64,000 nucleotides of DNA from Vibrio tritonius (GTDB lineage: Bacteria > Pseudomonadota > Gammaproteobacteria > Enterobacterales > Vibrionaceae). The notes below the pieces were generated by a model. The model was not told the origin of the DNA and did no database searches. It was given only the letters and a program-made list of their open reading frames with translations. How positions within the stretch are numbered: the first letter of the stretch is position 1; the number at the start of each line of letters is the position of its first letter. Below are positions 1-8,023 of this stretch, in pieces. The stretch spans positions 1,723,203 to 1,787,202 of the forward strand of contig NZ_AP014636.1 of NCBI RefSeq assembly GCF_001547935.1. Reading direction: 5' to 3'. The translations under genes and the position numbers were made by a program.

Positions 1-1268
1 TCAAACTTCATAAATCCAAACCTGTCCTACTTGCGGCTGGTTTAATTTGGGCTCTAATCGGCTGGGTTTACCAACAATACGGCCAGTCAGAGCTTGTAGA
101 ACATGCTATTGAACACAACTTGTTAGAATACGCAGAATTACTCTTATTCTTGCTTGTCGCTATGACGTATATAAATGCAATGGATGAACGCGGCGTATTT
201 GATGGACTTCAATCGTGGATGTTGAAAAAGGGTTTCAATTTCCGCATGTTATTTTGGGTAACAGGCTTTCTAGCCTTTTTTATATCCCCAATAGCCGACA
301 ATTTAACAACCGCTTTATTAATGTGTACCGTTGTTATGAAACTCGGTGGAGATAATAAACGCTTTGTCAACTTGTCCTGTATAAATATAGTTGTCGCAGC
401 CAATGCTGGCGGCGCCTTCAGCCCATTTGGGGACATCACTACCTTGATGGTATGGCAAGCTGGCAATGTTGAATTTAGTCAGTTTTTCGATCTCTTCGTA
501 CCATCCGCGGTTAACTACTTAGTTCCCGCTTTGATCATGTCGGTATTTTTGCCAAAAGAAAAGCCAGCCAGTGTGAAAATGGCAACTGAAGTCAAACGCG
601 GTGGTTTAATTATCGTTGGGCTATTTGTTTTCACTATTATTACCTCGGTGGTTTTCCACTCATTATTCGACTTTCCGCCTGTCATTGGCATGATGCTGGG
701 TCTTGCTTATTTGCAGTTCTACGGTTTCTACCTAAGAACCACTTTCGACCGCGCCGTTGAAAAACGCAAAGCCAAAGCTGAGTTAGAACATGATGAAGAA
801 ATGCTCCAAAAAATGGGCTCGATAGTACCGTTTGATGTTTTTCAGCGTATAGCTCGTGCCGAGTGGGATACCCTACTATTTTTCTATGGCGTGGTGATGT
901 GTGTCGGTGGTTTAAGCTTGCTTGGTTATCTATCAATGGCTTCAGAAATCATGTATACCCAATGGAACCCCATCGTCGCGAATATAACCATCGGTGTTCT
1001 CTCTTCTATTGTAGATAACATTCCGGTGATGTATGCGGTACTCACCATGGAGCCCATTATGTCTCATGGTAACTGGTTGTTGGTAACGCTGACGGCCGGG
1101 GTTGGGGGGAGTTTACTTTCCATTGGTTCCGCAGCAGGCGTGGCTCTCATGGGGGCCACCAAAGGCCAATATACCTTTGGTAGTCATTTAAAATGGACAC
1201 CGGTTATTTTATGTGGATACGCAGCAAGCATCCTTGCTCATCTATTTATTAACAGTTCTTTGTTCTAA
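1..1268 (+). CDS. nhaD: Na+/H+ antiporter NhaD, 5'-truncated by window edge
   Basis: This is an inner-membrane sodium/proton antiporter of the ion-transporter superfamily NhaD branch, which expels Na+ in exchange for H+ at alkaline pH. The frame is open from base 3, so the gene begins left of the window and the TTG at 120 is internal. About 422 residues are visible against roughly 475-480 for the family. The sequence is almost entirely hydrophobic helices. It has a conserved segment with SPIADNLTTALLM and a later SIVDNIPVMYAVLTMEP, the paired Asp-Asn motifs expected in the two halves of the transporter. A structured spacer and a strong terminator follow. The assignment is by family pattern, and the missing N-terminus cannot be judged. 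Confidence 0.9.
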   Translation, partial: KLHKSKPVLLAAGLIWALIGWVYQQYGQSELVEHAIEHNLLEYAELLLFLLVAMTYINAMDERGVFDGLQSWMLKKGFNFRMLFWVTGFLAFFISPIADNLTTALLMCTVVMKLGGDNKRFVNLSCINIVVAANAGGAFSPFGDITTLMVWQAGNVEFSQFFDLFVPSAVNYLVPALIMSVFLPKEKPASVKMATEVKRGGLIIVGLFVFTIITSVVFHSLFDFPPVIGMMLGLAYLQFYGFYLRTTFDRAVEKRKAKAELEHDEEMLQKMGSIVPFDVFQRIARAEWDTLLFFYGVVMCVGGLSLLGYLSMASEIMYTQWNPIVANITIGVLSSIVDNIPVMYAVLTMEPIMSHGNWLLVTLTAGVGGSLLSIGSAAGVALMGATKGQYTFGSHLKWTPVILCGYAASILAHLFINSSLF

Positions 1269-1298
1269 ATAACGGTTGCTAATTATGCTCCAGTTGTA

Positions 1299-1390
1299 CG
1301 CATTAGGCAGATACTAATAAGCAACCCCCTTTGCCAAGGATGGCAAAGAGCAGCCCTATGGATGGGGGTTAAACGAGTCTGCATTAAGCG
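1299..1390 (+). ncRNA. Candidate structured RNA between nhaD and the MetE-like gene
   Basis: The spacer folds into nested perfect helices. The outer stem pairs CGC and GCAGA (1299-1301, 1307-1311) with TCTGC and GCG (1378-1382, 1388-1390) around a symmetric 5x5 internal loop. A second stem pairs AACCCCC (1323-1329) with GGGGGTT (1364-1370). A third pairs TTTGCCA (1330-1336) with TGGCAAA (1341-1347) around an AGGA tetraloop. A strong terminator follows at 1422. It could be a stand-alone small RNA, the nhaD 3' UTR, or a riboswitch-like leader of the downstream gene. It matches no RNA class that I recognise. The pairing is seen directly and the function is unknown. Confidence 0.5.
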
Positions 1391-1421
1391 TTTTGAGGTT
1401 ATCAGGAGCTAATTAATAACA

Positions 1422-1455
1422 AGCACTTTACTGATTACTCAGTAAAGTGCTTTTT
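1422..1455 (+). terminator. Rho-independent terminator
   Basis: A perfect 12-bp stem AGCACTTTACTG/CAGTAAAGTGCT (1422-1433 and 1440-1451) is followed by a T run. It ends either the nhaD transcript or the structured RNA, 107 bases before the next gene. Confidence 0.9.
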
Positions 1456-1561
1456 ACTAACATGAATTTTTCTCATACTCTTCATGCAAATCTATCACTT
1501 CTATTTTTAAGCTTAACCCTCTAATTTAAATCTAATTTCTTTCTGTTTAGAGGCGCCCCCT

Positions 1562-2728
1562 ATGTCAATCAAACCTCCATTTCGCGCTGATGTCGTTGGC
1601 AGCTATTTACGTCCCGACTATCTTCATACCGCTCGTAAAGACTTTGCTCAAGGCAATCTGTCTCAACAAGAGCTAACCGCTATCGAAGACAAAGCCATCA
1701 CTGAATTGGTTCAACGTCAAAAAGAAGCGGGATTAAGTGTTATTACCGACGGTGAATTTCGTCGTAGCTGGTGGCATCTGGATTTCATGTGGGGGCTCAA
1801 CGGCGTAGAAAAGAAAGCCATCGATAGTGGTTACAATTTCTCTGCAATGAAAACTCGTGCAGAAAGCGTGCAATTAACAGGTAAAATCAGTGGTGAAAAC
1901 CATCCATTTATTGAGCACTTCAAATTCCTAAATCAATTTGCTGAAGAAGGAATTGTACCTCGTTTAACCATTCCTGCGCCGGCGCAGTTTTTGAAAGAAT
2001 TAGAGCGAGAAGGCAACCGCGAACAAACCCAAGCGGTTTACCCTGATGTAAAAGAACTTATCAAAGATATTGCAGCCGCATACCGCACTGTCATTGCAGA
2101 AGTATACGCTGCAGGCTGTCGTAACTTACAATTTGATGATTGTACTTGGGGCATGTTAACCGACCCGAAAGTTCAACAATCAGCAGCACAAGCCGAAGTT
2201 GCCCAGCACGCTTCTTGTGGCTGTGGTCATGACCACGGCGTTGTCGCTGAGAATGGCCTAGAATCACTGCTCAATAAACTATTAGAAGTGAATAACCTCG
2301 CTCTGGATGGGACACCTGAAGATCTCGTTACCGCAACTCACGTTTGTCGTGGTAACTATCGCTCAACTTGGGCGGCAAGTGGTGGTTATGGCCCAATCGC
2401 ACATGTACTGTTTGCCAAAGAAAACATTGATGCGTTCTATCTTGAATTCGACACGGATCGTGCTGGTGATTTCTCTCCACTAGCGCAAGTTGCACCAGGT
2501 AAGAAAGTAGTGTTAGGTCTCGTCTCCTCAAAAGTAGGTGAACTCGAAAACGCTGATGATGTGATTGCTCGCATCAAAGAAGCTAGTCGATTTGTGCCGC
2601 TAGAAAACTTGTACCTCAGCACTCAGTGTGGTTTTGCTTCTACTGAAGAAGGTAACAATCTAACCGAAGAACAACAATGGGCGAAAATTGCCTTGGTACG
2701 CGAAGTAGCTAAACGTGTCTGGGAATAG
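1562..2728 (+). CDS. Cobalamin-independent methionine synthase II family protein (YxjG-like)
   Basis: The 388-residue protein matches the catalytic half of MetE and resembles the short YxjG/YxjH-type methyltransferases. Family knowledge suggests it methylates homocysteine or a related thiol from a methyl donor; the donor here is not known. Expected zinc ligands are visible: His260-x-Cys262 in the THVCRG motif, a likely Glu near 295 in YLEFD, and Cys356 in TQCGFAS. The N-terminal RADVVGSYLRP motif is typical. It carries an odd Cys/His cluster HASCGCGHDHG at 216-226 between the conserved blocks. The start ATG has an AGAGG-type ribosome site eight to nine bases upstream. It is a single gene, ended by the terminator at 2745. 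Confidence 0.8.
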   Translation: MSIKPPFRADVVGSYLRPDYLHTARKDFAQGNLSQQELTAIEDKAITELVQRQKEAGLSVITDGEFRRSWWHLDFMWGLNGVEKKAIDSGYNFSAMKTRAESVQLTGKISGENHPFIEHFKFLNQFAEEGIVPRLTIPAPAQFLKELEREGNREQTQAVYPDVKELIKDIAAAYRTVIAEVYAAGCRNLQFDDCTWGMLTDPKVQQSAAQAEVAQHASCGCGHDHGVVAENGLESLLNKLLEVNNLALDGTPEDLVTATHVCRGNYRSTWAASGGYGPIAHVLFAKENIDAFYLEFDTDRAGDFSPLAQVAPGKKVVLGLVSSKVGELENADDVIARIKEASRFVPLENLYLSTQCGFASTEEGNNLTEEQQWAKIALVREVAKRVWE

Positions 2729-2744
2729 ATAAAACTAAACTGAC

Positions 2745-2772
2745 AAAAGAGTCCATATTTGGACTCTTTTTT
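2745..2772. terminator. Bidirectional terminator between convergent genes
   Basis: The stem AAAAGAGTCC/GGACTCTTTT (2745-2754 and 2761-2770) has T runs readable in both directions. It sits between the MetE-like gene and ogt. Confidence 0.85.
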
Positions 2773-2818
2773 CTTCGTGGTGAGACGAACAAAAGTAAAC
2801 GGCATACTATCGTCCTAT

Positions 2819-3304
2819 CTATTTACTCAGAGGTAATACCCCTTCTAACTCCAACAACGCTTGTTTGCGTTCCACACCACCAGCATAACCGGATAGCTGC
2901 CCATTTTTCCCCACCACACGGTGACAAGGGATCAACACTGAGATCGGGTTACGCCCATTAGCCGAACCTACGGCGCGCACCGCTTTAGGATTACCGATCT
3001 GCTCCGCCAGGTCTTGATAAGAGCGAGTTTCACCGAAAGGAATGCTCATTAGTGCTCGCCACACTTGGCGCTGAAATACCGTACCATACAAACTTAACGG
3101 GACAGTAAACGCATGGCGTTGCCTTGCAAAATATTGCTCTAATTGGCCCTTTGCCTGCTGCAATAAAGGAAAATCTTGCTCTTGCGTACCTAAATCTTCG
3201 GGGCGAGTCGTATGGGTTTCAAACCAAATCCCAGTAATTCCCTGCTCGTCACATTGAATAGTAATGAGACCGAGCGGGCTTTCATATTGACCAAAGTATC
3301 TCAT
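2819..3304 (-). CDS. ogt: Methylated-DNA--protein-cysteine methyltransferase
   Basis: This is a suicide repair enzyme that moves the alkyl group of O6-alkylguanine (or O4-alkylthymine) onto its own cysteine. The 161-residue product has the active-site motif IPCHRVVG with Cys127 and the upstream DNA-binding segment RALMSIPFGETRSYQDLA. The start is the ATG at 3304, since the longer frame would only add residues read from the end of the upstream gene. This start overlaps the stop of the Ada-AlkA gene by four bases (ATGA), so the two genes are translationally coupled. The coupling makes biological sense because the Ada-AlkA fusion lacks its own O6-methyltransferase domain. Confidence 0.95.
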   Translation of the reverse strand: MRYFGQYESPLGLITIQCDEQGITGIWFETHTTRPEDLGTQEQDFPLLQQAKGQLEQYFARQRHAFTVPLSLYGTVFQRQVWRALMSIPFGETRSYQDLAEQIGNPKAVRAVGSANGRNPISVLIPCHRVVGKNGQLSGYAGGVERKQALLELEGVLPLSK

Positions 3305-4671
3305 GATAACCAATTCCAGCAGTGAAATGTTGCGTAACTCCCCCATGGAGATACAGACTTTGCGGTAACATTTGGCAATTGATGCATGGCCTTTTTCACA
3401 ATCAAATCACCTTCAAGAAAACAATCGACCTGCCCATCACCTCGTAACTGGGCATATTGCACTGTCCACGGACCAATTCCCTTAACATCCAGCCATTGTG
3501 TTACAGGCGCATCAGCATGCTCCACCATAAATTGCGCGAAACGTTTGAGGGTTTCTTTTCGCGAATTAGGCATGCGCAAAAAACTCAAATCCAAAGCAAC
3601 AATTTGTTCCGGCGTTGGAAAATACCATGGCTTAGGTTGACCTTCATAGCAAGTTTGAACCAATAAATTAAGTTGGCCGATTGCGCCCTTAATCGTGACC
3701 TGCTGCCCTAATATAGCGCGTACGCCAGCCTCCCACGTGTTCCAAACTCCGGGTAATCGTATTCCTGAAAGCTTGACCAACCCAGGCTGACACTGCTCTA
3801 AATGTTGTTCAATCACATCGGTATCCGCATCTAAATCAAATTGGCGGCGAACTTGGCTAATTAGGTAACGAAGTTGGCGTATATCTTCTAACTCAAAGGT
3901 CAATTTCATATTCGAATTTTCTGAAGGAGATATACAAAACTTTATCTGTTGGCCTTTATGGAGCAAATGGCGTGAATAGGCAGTTTCCGTCACCTCTTCA
4001 ATGCCATCAATCGCTCTAAGCGCATAGAAATCTCGCATATGCGTCCAGGCTAATTTGCCCTTATACGGCAATAAGATGGTATATTCACTTGTCGTACTAC
4101 TGTGTTGTCGTCTTAGTTGGGTAGGCGCCATCATAAAATGTTTGGAAAATGCATCATTAAAACGACGCAAACTATTAAATCCACAGGCAAACGCAATATC
4201 GACAACGTTCATCGCACTGCGATGCAGTAACTGTTTAGCCAATAATAATTGCTGATAAAGGGCGTAGCGTTTAGGAGACATACCTAAATATTGATCAAAT
4301 AGCTGACGTAAATAACGCTCACTAATACCCAGCTTTTCGGCTAATTCAACCACAGAATGAGTCGTTAATATGCCCTGTTCAATGGCTTTCACAGCCCGTT
4401 CAAACGTGGTCGCAGTCCCCATCCAACGATAAGACTTAGGTGCACTGTCTGGATGACAACGTAAGCAAGGTCGATATCCTGCTTCTATCGCTTGCGCAGC
4501 AGTAAGGAAATAATCAACATTTTCTTCTTTCGGCAAATTAGCCGGACAGATCGGTCGACAAAAAATATGTGTCGTTTTGACCGCGATAAAGAAGATTCCA
4601 TCAAAGCGAGAATCTCGACTTAATCGCGCTTGGCGAAACGCCTCTTTATCTATGTTTTGAATACTCTGCAT
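3301..4671 (-). CDS. Ada N-terminal/AraC regulator fused to AlkA DNA glycosylase
   Basis: This 456-residue fusion has three parts. Residues 1-80 form the Ada zinc domain with Cys38, Cys42, Cys69 and Cys72 at the same positions as in E. coli Ada, where Cys38 accepts methyl from phosphotriesters. Residues of about 85-190 form an AraC-type double helix-turn-helix (ERYLRQLFDQYLGMSPKRY and a second helix pair). Residues of about 205-456 form an AlkA-like domain with the HhH motif VKGIGPWTVQYAQLR and the catalytic aspartate in EGDLIVKK. It probably senses alkylation damage, activates its own operon with ogt, and excises 3-methyladenine-type bases. Ada's usual C-terminal methyltransferase domain is absent and is supplied by ogt next door. 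Confidence 0.92.
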   Translation of the reverse strand: MQSIQNIDKEAFRQARLSRDSRFDGIFFIAVKTTHIFCRPICPANLPKEENVDYFLTAAQAIEAGYRPCLRCHPDSAPKSYRWMGTATTFERAVKAIEQGILTTHSVVELAEKLGISERYLRQLFDQYLGMSPKRYALYQQLLLAKQLLHRSAMNVVDIAFACGFNSLRRFNDAFSKHFMMAPTQLRRQHSSTTSEYTILLPYKGKLAWTHMRDFYALRAIDGIEEVTETAYSRHLLHKGQQIKFCISPSENSNMKLTFELEDIRQLRYLISQVRRQFDLDADTDVIEQHLEQCQPGLVKLSGIRLPGVWNTWEAGVRAILGQQVTIKGAIGQLNLLVQTCYEGQPKPWYFPTPEQIVALDLSFLRMPNSRKETLKRFAQFMVEHADAPVTQWLDVKGIGPWTVQYAQLRGDGQVDCFLEGDLIVKKAMHQLPNVTAKSVSPWGSYATFHCWNWLS

Positions 4672-4974
4672 CGTGAGTCCTCATCCTTACCATACCTTCC
4701 GTTATTGAGCTTAACCAGGGCTCGTTAATGAAGCTCTGAATTTCTGAAAATTAAGATACAATTGGGCATAGTACGCGATTCAACACTCCATACTCGCCAT
4801 TTTCGGCACTCAATGTGCAGATCAATTAGGTATGCACGAGAAAGTTCCATAAAACAAGTTCAATATTTTCGAACATGAATATCAGCCAGATAGGATTATC
4901 AACATGATGAATGTCACATAGACTAACAGCAACTTAGTGATAACACTGATGAACCAAATTTAAGGAACTCCATC
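4672..4974. other. Divergent promoter region, no element recognised
   Basis: This 303-bp spacer separates the divergent Ada-AlkA and doxX genes and must hold both promoters. I saw no strong palindrome or hairpin and no convincing reading frame. Confidence 0.4.
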
Positions 4975-5418
4975 ATGGGCGAATTTTTGAAAAAACTGTT
5001 AACTTCTAATGCGGGTCTCGCACCACTAGCACTACGCATCCCTGTCGGCATCATTTATATGGCGCATGGTAGCCAAAAATTGTTCGGCTGGAACGGTGGT
5101 TATGGCCTACAAGGTACTGGTCAATGGATGGATTCTATCGGTATTCACCCAGGAGTCTTAATGGCAGCTCTTGCTGGTAGCGGCGAATTCTTCGGTGGTC
5201 TGCTACTTCTCGTTGGTCTATTAACTCGTCCAGCTGCGGCAGTCACTGCATTTACGATGCTAGTCGCTATTTTTAGTGTTCACATTTCCCATGGTCTTTT
5301 CCTAAGTAATGGCGGCTATGAGTATGGTCTAGCTCTGTTTGCTGCAAGCTTGTCACTACTGTTCTCAGGTCAAGGTAAAGTAGCAATCGACAACTTTCTA
5401 CTGGAAAAATTGAAATAA
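4975..5418 (+). CDS. DoxX family membrane protein
   Basis: The 147-residue protein has four predicted hydrophobic segments and the DoxX-family signatures LALRIPVGIIYMAHGSQKL near the N-terminus and GSGEFFGGLLLLVGLLTRPA in the middle. DoxX proteins are inner-membrane proteins, some linked to quinone-dependent oxidoreduction or redox stress; the specific role here is unknown. The ATG at 4975 has AAGGA about ten bases upstream. It is a single-gene unit followed directly by a complete miniature inverted-repeat element and then a terminator shared with the lysR-type gene. Confidence 0.85.
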   Translation: MGEFLKKLLTSNAGLAPLALRIPVGIIYMAHGSQKLFGWNGGYGLQGTGQWMDSIGIHPGVLMAALAGSGEFFGGLLLLVGLLTRPAAAVTAFTMLVAIFSVHISHGLFLSNGGYEYGLALFAASLSLLFSGQGKVAIDNFLLEKLK

Positions 5419-5431
5419 TTCAAAATACCAA

Positions 5432-5697
5432 TATACCCAAATGACCTCAAGATGCAGACTTCAGAGCTTCATCAACGAGCACAGCTCAAGCTCAATGACG
5501 GCAGGAATGGTTATTCCCTTTCAACGTCATTGGGCGCAGAAATGGGCTTGTTGATGAGCTCCCAAAGGGCGAGTTGTATTCGCTCCTATGCTGCGTTACC
5601 GATTTTCTACGTAGAATAACTAGGTATTCAAATCGGTGCCTTGCCTATGAGCGAATACATTCTCGCTGAAACAGCATCTTGAGGTTACTTGGGTATA
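5432..5697. repeat. Complete palindromic miniature element (copy 1, 266 bp)
   Basis: The element starts TATACCCAAATGACCTCAAG and ends with the near-inverse CTTGAGGTTACTTGGGTATA. It contains no reading frame of note. Its interior closely matches the copy at 60044-60327 in opposite orientation. It looks like a non-autonomous MITE-type element. It sits immediately left of the terminator at 5704. Confidence 0.85.
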
Positions 5698-5703
5698 GAC
5701 GCA

Positions 5704-5733
5704 AAAAGGGCGAAGTTAACACTTCGCCCTTTT
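5704..5733. terminator. Bidirectional terminator
   Basis: The perfect 13-bp stem AAAAGGGCGAAGT/ACTTCGCCCTTTT (5704-5716 and 5721-5733) lies between convergent doxX (with its repeat) and the lysR-type gene. Confidence 0.88.
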
Positions 5734-5774
5734 CGTTTTTAAAACAGTATTATCAGACACAAAACGATGCTTTA

Positions 5775-6659
5775 TCACATCGCCTCACCGGCACGCGTTA
5801 AACTATAACCAGTTAATGGATCGATATGTTTCACTAAATCTTCTACCTGAGTGATGGCATTAATCGATGAGCTGTTCTTGCGGTAACTAAGATACACAGG
5901 CCGATACCAATCTTCTACCCCTTCCACTCGATAGAGCTGATTAGCCTTTATAAACGGCTCAACAACAGAAGCAGGAAGGTAGGCACTACCACCCTTCTCC
6001 AAGATAAAATCAAGCGCTATACGCGCCGTTGAAGTGCGCAGAAATGGGGCTGGCGCCTTGGGGTGTCGTTCACCATGCTCCGAAGCAAAGCGAGCTCCCC
6101 AATCAACGTACACATAACGGCGTTCAAACACCGTATCAATCGTGTCGGGGTGAGTGGACACCAACACCAAGACAGTATCCGCGACTTTTTTACATTGCAA
6201 CTCTTCGGCTTTAATTGGATCAAATGCAAACGCCATGTCTAGAGTTCTTTCTAGCAACTGACGGTTCAATTGCTCACGCCCCATCACTTCAGCCATAAAC
6301 CCGTAGCCATCAAATGCATCAGTGACCACACTCAAACAGTTTTGTAAGTAGGCATCCCAGATATTAGGCGTACCTCCTAACGTTAACTGAAGCGCTTTAC
6401 CGCCTTCCAAAGAGAGATCGTATTTTGCTTGCTGTAATGTCGCCACCATGATCTCTGCATAGTTGATCAGACGCTCACCAGCAGAAGTTAATTTGATGTT
6501 ATTTCGATCACGGGTGAACAGCTGTGCATCAAAATAACTTTCTAACTGTTTAATCCGTGCGCTTACCGCTGCTTGGGTAAGATAAAGATTCTCAGCCGCA
6601 CGCCCAAAATGTCGGACTTTGGCCAACTCAAGAAACGTACGAAATACTTTTACGTCCAT
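5775..6659 (-). CDS. hdfR: LysR-family regulator, HdfR-like
   Basis: The 294-residue LysR-type regulator has an N-terminal winged helix-turn-helix (residues 1-60, with AAENLYLTQAAVSARIKQLE) and a periplasmic-binding-fold effector domain after residue 90. The N-terminal sequence resembles HdfR, which in E. coli represses flhDC and lies divergent to maoP (yifE). The same divergent pairing with maoP is found here, and this supports the name. The 150-bp shared spacer would hold both promoters and, by analogy, a MaoP target site. The effector is unknown. Confidence 0.8.
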   Translation of the reverse strand: MDVKVFRTFLELAKVRHFGRAAENLYLTQAAVSARIKQLESYFDAQLFTRDRNNIKLTSAGERLINYAEIMVATLQQAKYDLSLEGGKALQLTLGGTPNIWDAYLQNCLSVVTDAFDGYGFMAEVMGREQLNRQLLERTLDMAFAFDPIKAEELQCKKVADTVLVLVSTHPDTIDTVFERRYVYVDWGARFASEHGERHPKAPAPFLRTSTARIALDFILEKGGSAYLPASVVEPFIKANQLYRVEGVEDWYRPVYLSYRKNSSSINAITQVEDLVKHIDPLTGYSLTRAGEAM

Positions 6660-6809
6660 AGTGAACCCTCAAAAATTACCCTTAAATATTAATAGCTAAT
6701 GTTAATTGTCACGATAAAAAAGTTTTGTTTTTCTTTTGATAAATTTACGCCTAACTTTCGCCGTAATCAATGGCTACACGGTGGTAGCACCTACTTACAC
6801 GAGGTCGAC

Positions 6810-7169
6810 ATGTCTGAGACTGAATTTCGTCAAGGAAAAAAACGTTTTTACGATAATAAAAAATTCCCACGCGGGTTTGCGAAATCTGGTGACTTTACCT
6901 TAGCAGAAGAAAATATCCTAATGCTTTATGGGGAGACGCTAGTTGGTCTAGAGTCTGGTGTACTCGCACCAACAAACTCAGAAGAGCAACACTTTATGCA
7001 AGTGGTTAGCAATCCAGATTTAGCAGAAACTAAAATCGAAAAAGTGTGGATGAAATACGTTCGCCTAGCTCGCGGCCGTAAGCGCTTTCACACTCTTAAT
7101 GGACGCAGTCGTCCTGATGCATCAGAAGACTACTCTGAAGACGAGCCTACTCTAACCGAAGAAGATTAA
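6810..7169 (+). CDS. maoP: MaoP/YifE family (DUF413) protein
   Basis: The 119-residue protein has the DUF413 core, with FYDNKKFPRGFAKSGDFT near the N-terminus and WMKYVRLARGRKRFHTL in the middle, followed by an acidic tail rich in Glu and Asp. In E. coli MaoP acts with the short site maoS in organising the Ori macrodomain. The same molecular role is an inference here. The start at 6810 was chosen over the longer frame (6699) because GAGG lies five bases upstream and homology begins there. It is divergent from the hdfR-like gene and followed by its own terminator. Confidence 0.85.
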   Translation: MSETEFRQGKKRFYDNKKFPRGFAKSGDFTLAEENILMLYGETLVGLESGVLAPTNSEEQHFMQVVSNPDLAETKIEKVWMKYVRLARGRKRFHTLNGRSRPDASEDYSEDEPTLTEED

Positions 7170-7185
7170 TGCTCGCATTAAGTGA

Positions 7186-7213
7186 TGGGCATTCCCTTAG
7201 TGAATGCCCATTT
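7186..7213 (+). terminator. Terminator after maoP
   Basis: The 9-bp stem TGGGCATTC/GAATGCCCA (7186-7194 and 7202-7210) is followed by TTT, 16 bases after the maoP stop. The T run is short. Confidence 0.7.
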
Positions 7214-7226
7214 GCGCAGGTGCCAA

Positions 7227-7280
7227 TGACCAGTGCTCTTTGATCAAGATCTGAATTCTGCGTCTTGAAGTCATTTGGGT
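7227..7280. repeat. Miniature-element relic (one end only)
   Basis: The sequence ends in GCGTCTTGAAGTCATTTGGG, matching the right terminus of the full copies with a few changes. No left end is nearby. Confidence 0.6.
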
Positions 7281-7350
7281 ACAGTACGCTTTGTTCTTAT
7301 TACGCAATAGAAGAAGGTGATTCTTCTAACCACAAAATCTATCTTTCTCC

Positions 7351-7392
7351 TAAAGCCCCACAGCAAGATACCTCAGGCGGGGCTTTATTTTG
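7351..7392. terminator. Terminator between maoP and the DUF3081-like gene
   Basis: The perfect stem TAAAGCCCC/GGGGCTTTA (7351-7359 and 7379-7387) is followed by TTTTG on the plus strand. It lies 27 bases past the stop of the convergent minus-strand gene and probably serves it as well. Confidence 0.7.
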
Positions 7393-7413
7393 CGTCACAT
7401 TATTAGCCGCGGA

Positions 7414-7665
7414 CTACTTCGCCAGATTCTCTAGTTTTTTCAAGAAACTCTCTTTTAGATGTTCTTGGTCATAATCTAAATGGTAAATATTGTGAAACCC
7501 CATACGCAGCTCAACACCGTTACCACGCATATAAACGTTATAACCATCGTAATCTGAATACGCTTCAATACCTTGATACATCTTGCCATTTTCTGTTGGC
7601 TCACCATGCAGCATGACATTTTCATACGCGTGCAGCACTTTGCTGGAGTCCAATTCATTTTTCAT
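7414..7665 (-). CDS. Small DUF3081-like protein
   Basis: The 83-residue soluble protein contains YSDYDGYNVYMRGNGVELRMG and FHNIYHLDYDQEHL, a pattern I associate with the small vibrio/gamma-proteobacterial DUF3081 family of unknown function. The start at 7665 was preferred over an upstream in-frame start at 7713 because GAGGAG lies about eight bases ahead of it. It has no membrane segment or signal peptide. The gene stands alone, and no function is claimed. Confidence 0.65.
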   Translation of the reverse strand: MKNELDSSKVLHAYENVMLHGEPTENGKMYQGIEAYSDYDGYNVYMRGNGVELRMGFHNIYHLDYDQEHLKESFLKKLENLAK

Positions 7666-8023
7666 AACCGATGCTCCTCTAGTCATAGTCCAATGGGTGT
7701 CGAATGGATTCATGTTAAGTGTTAGACAATCGTCGGAATCTCTCGCTGACCTAACACTTGCTAAACTTAATGATACCGTTCAATCATCACCTCAGATTGG
7801 TTGCTATAAGTATGTAACAAGCCTGTATTAAGAACGCGTAACAGGTCAAAATTACTTTTTTCTTAAAAAAAATTAATAGCTAGTAAAACGATAGGGTTTT
7901 CAGCAAAAAAACTAAAACAATCAATTTAACCCACACAATATTGGATAAAAACTGGCTAATAAAAATCACTTATTTTATAATGCGAATTAATGAAATATTG
8001 AACATGACCTAGTGGTGATTTCC
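7666..8023. other. Divergent promoter region, AT-rich
   Basis: These 358 bp separate the DUF3081-like gene and nagB. The nagB-proximal 150 bases are strongly AT-rich. A NagC operator would be expected here from family knowledge, but I could not fix a convincing site by eye. Confidence 0.4.
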
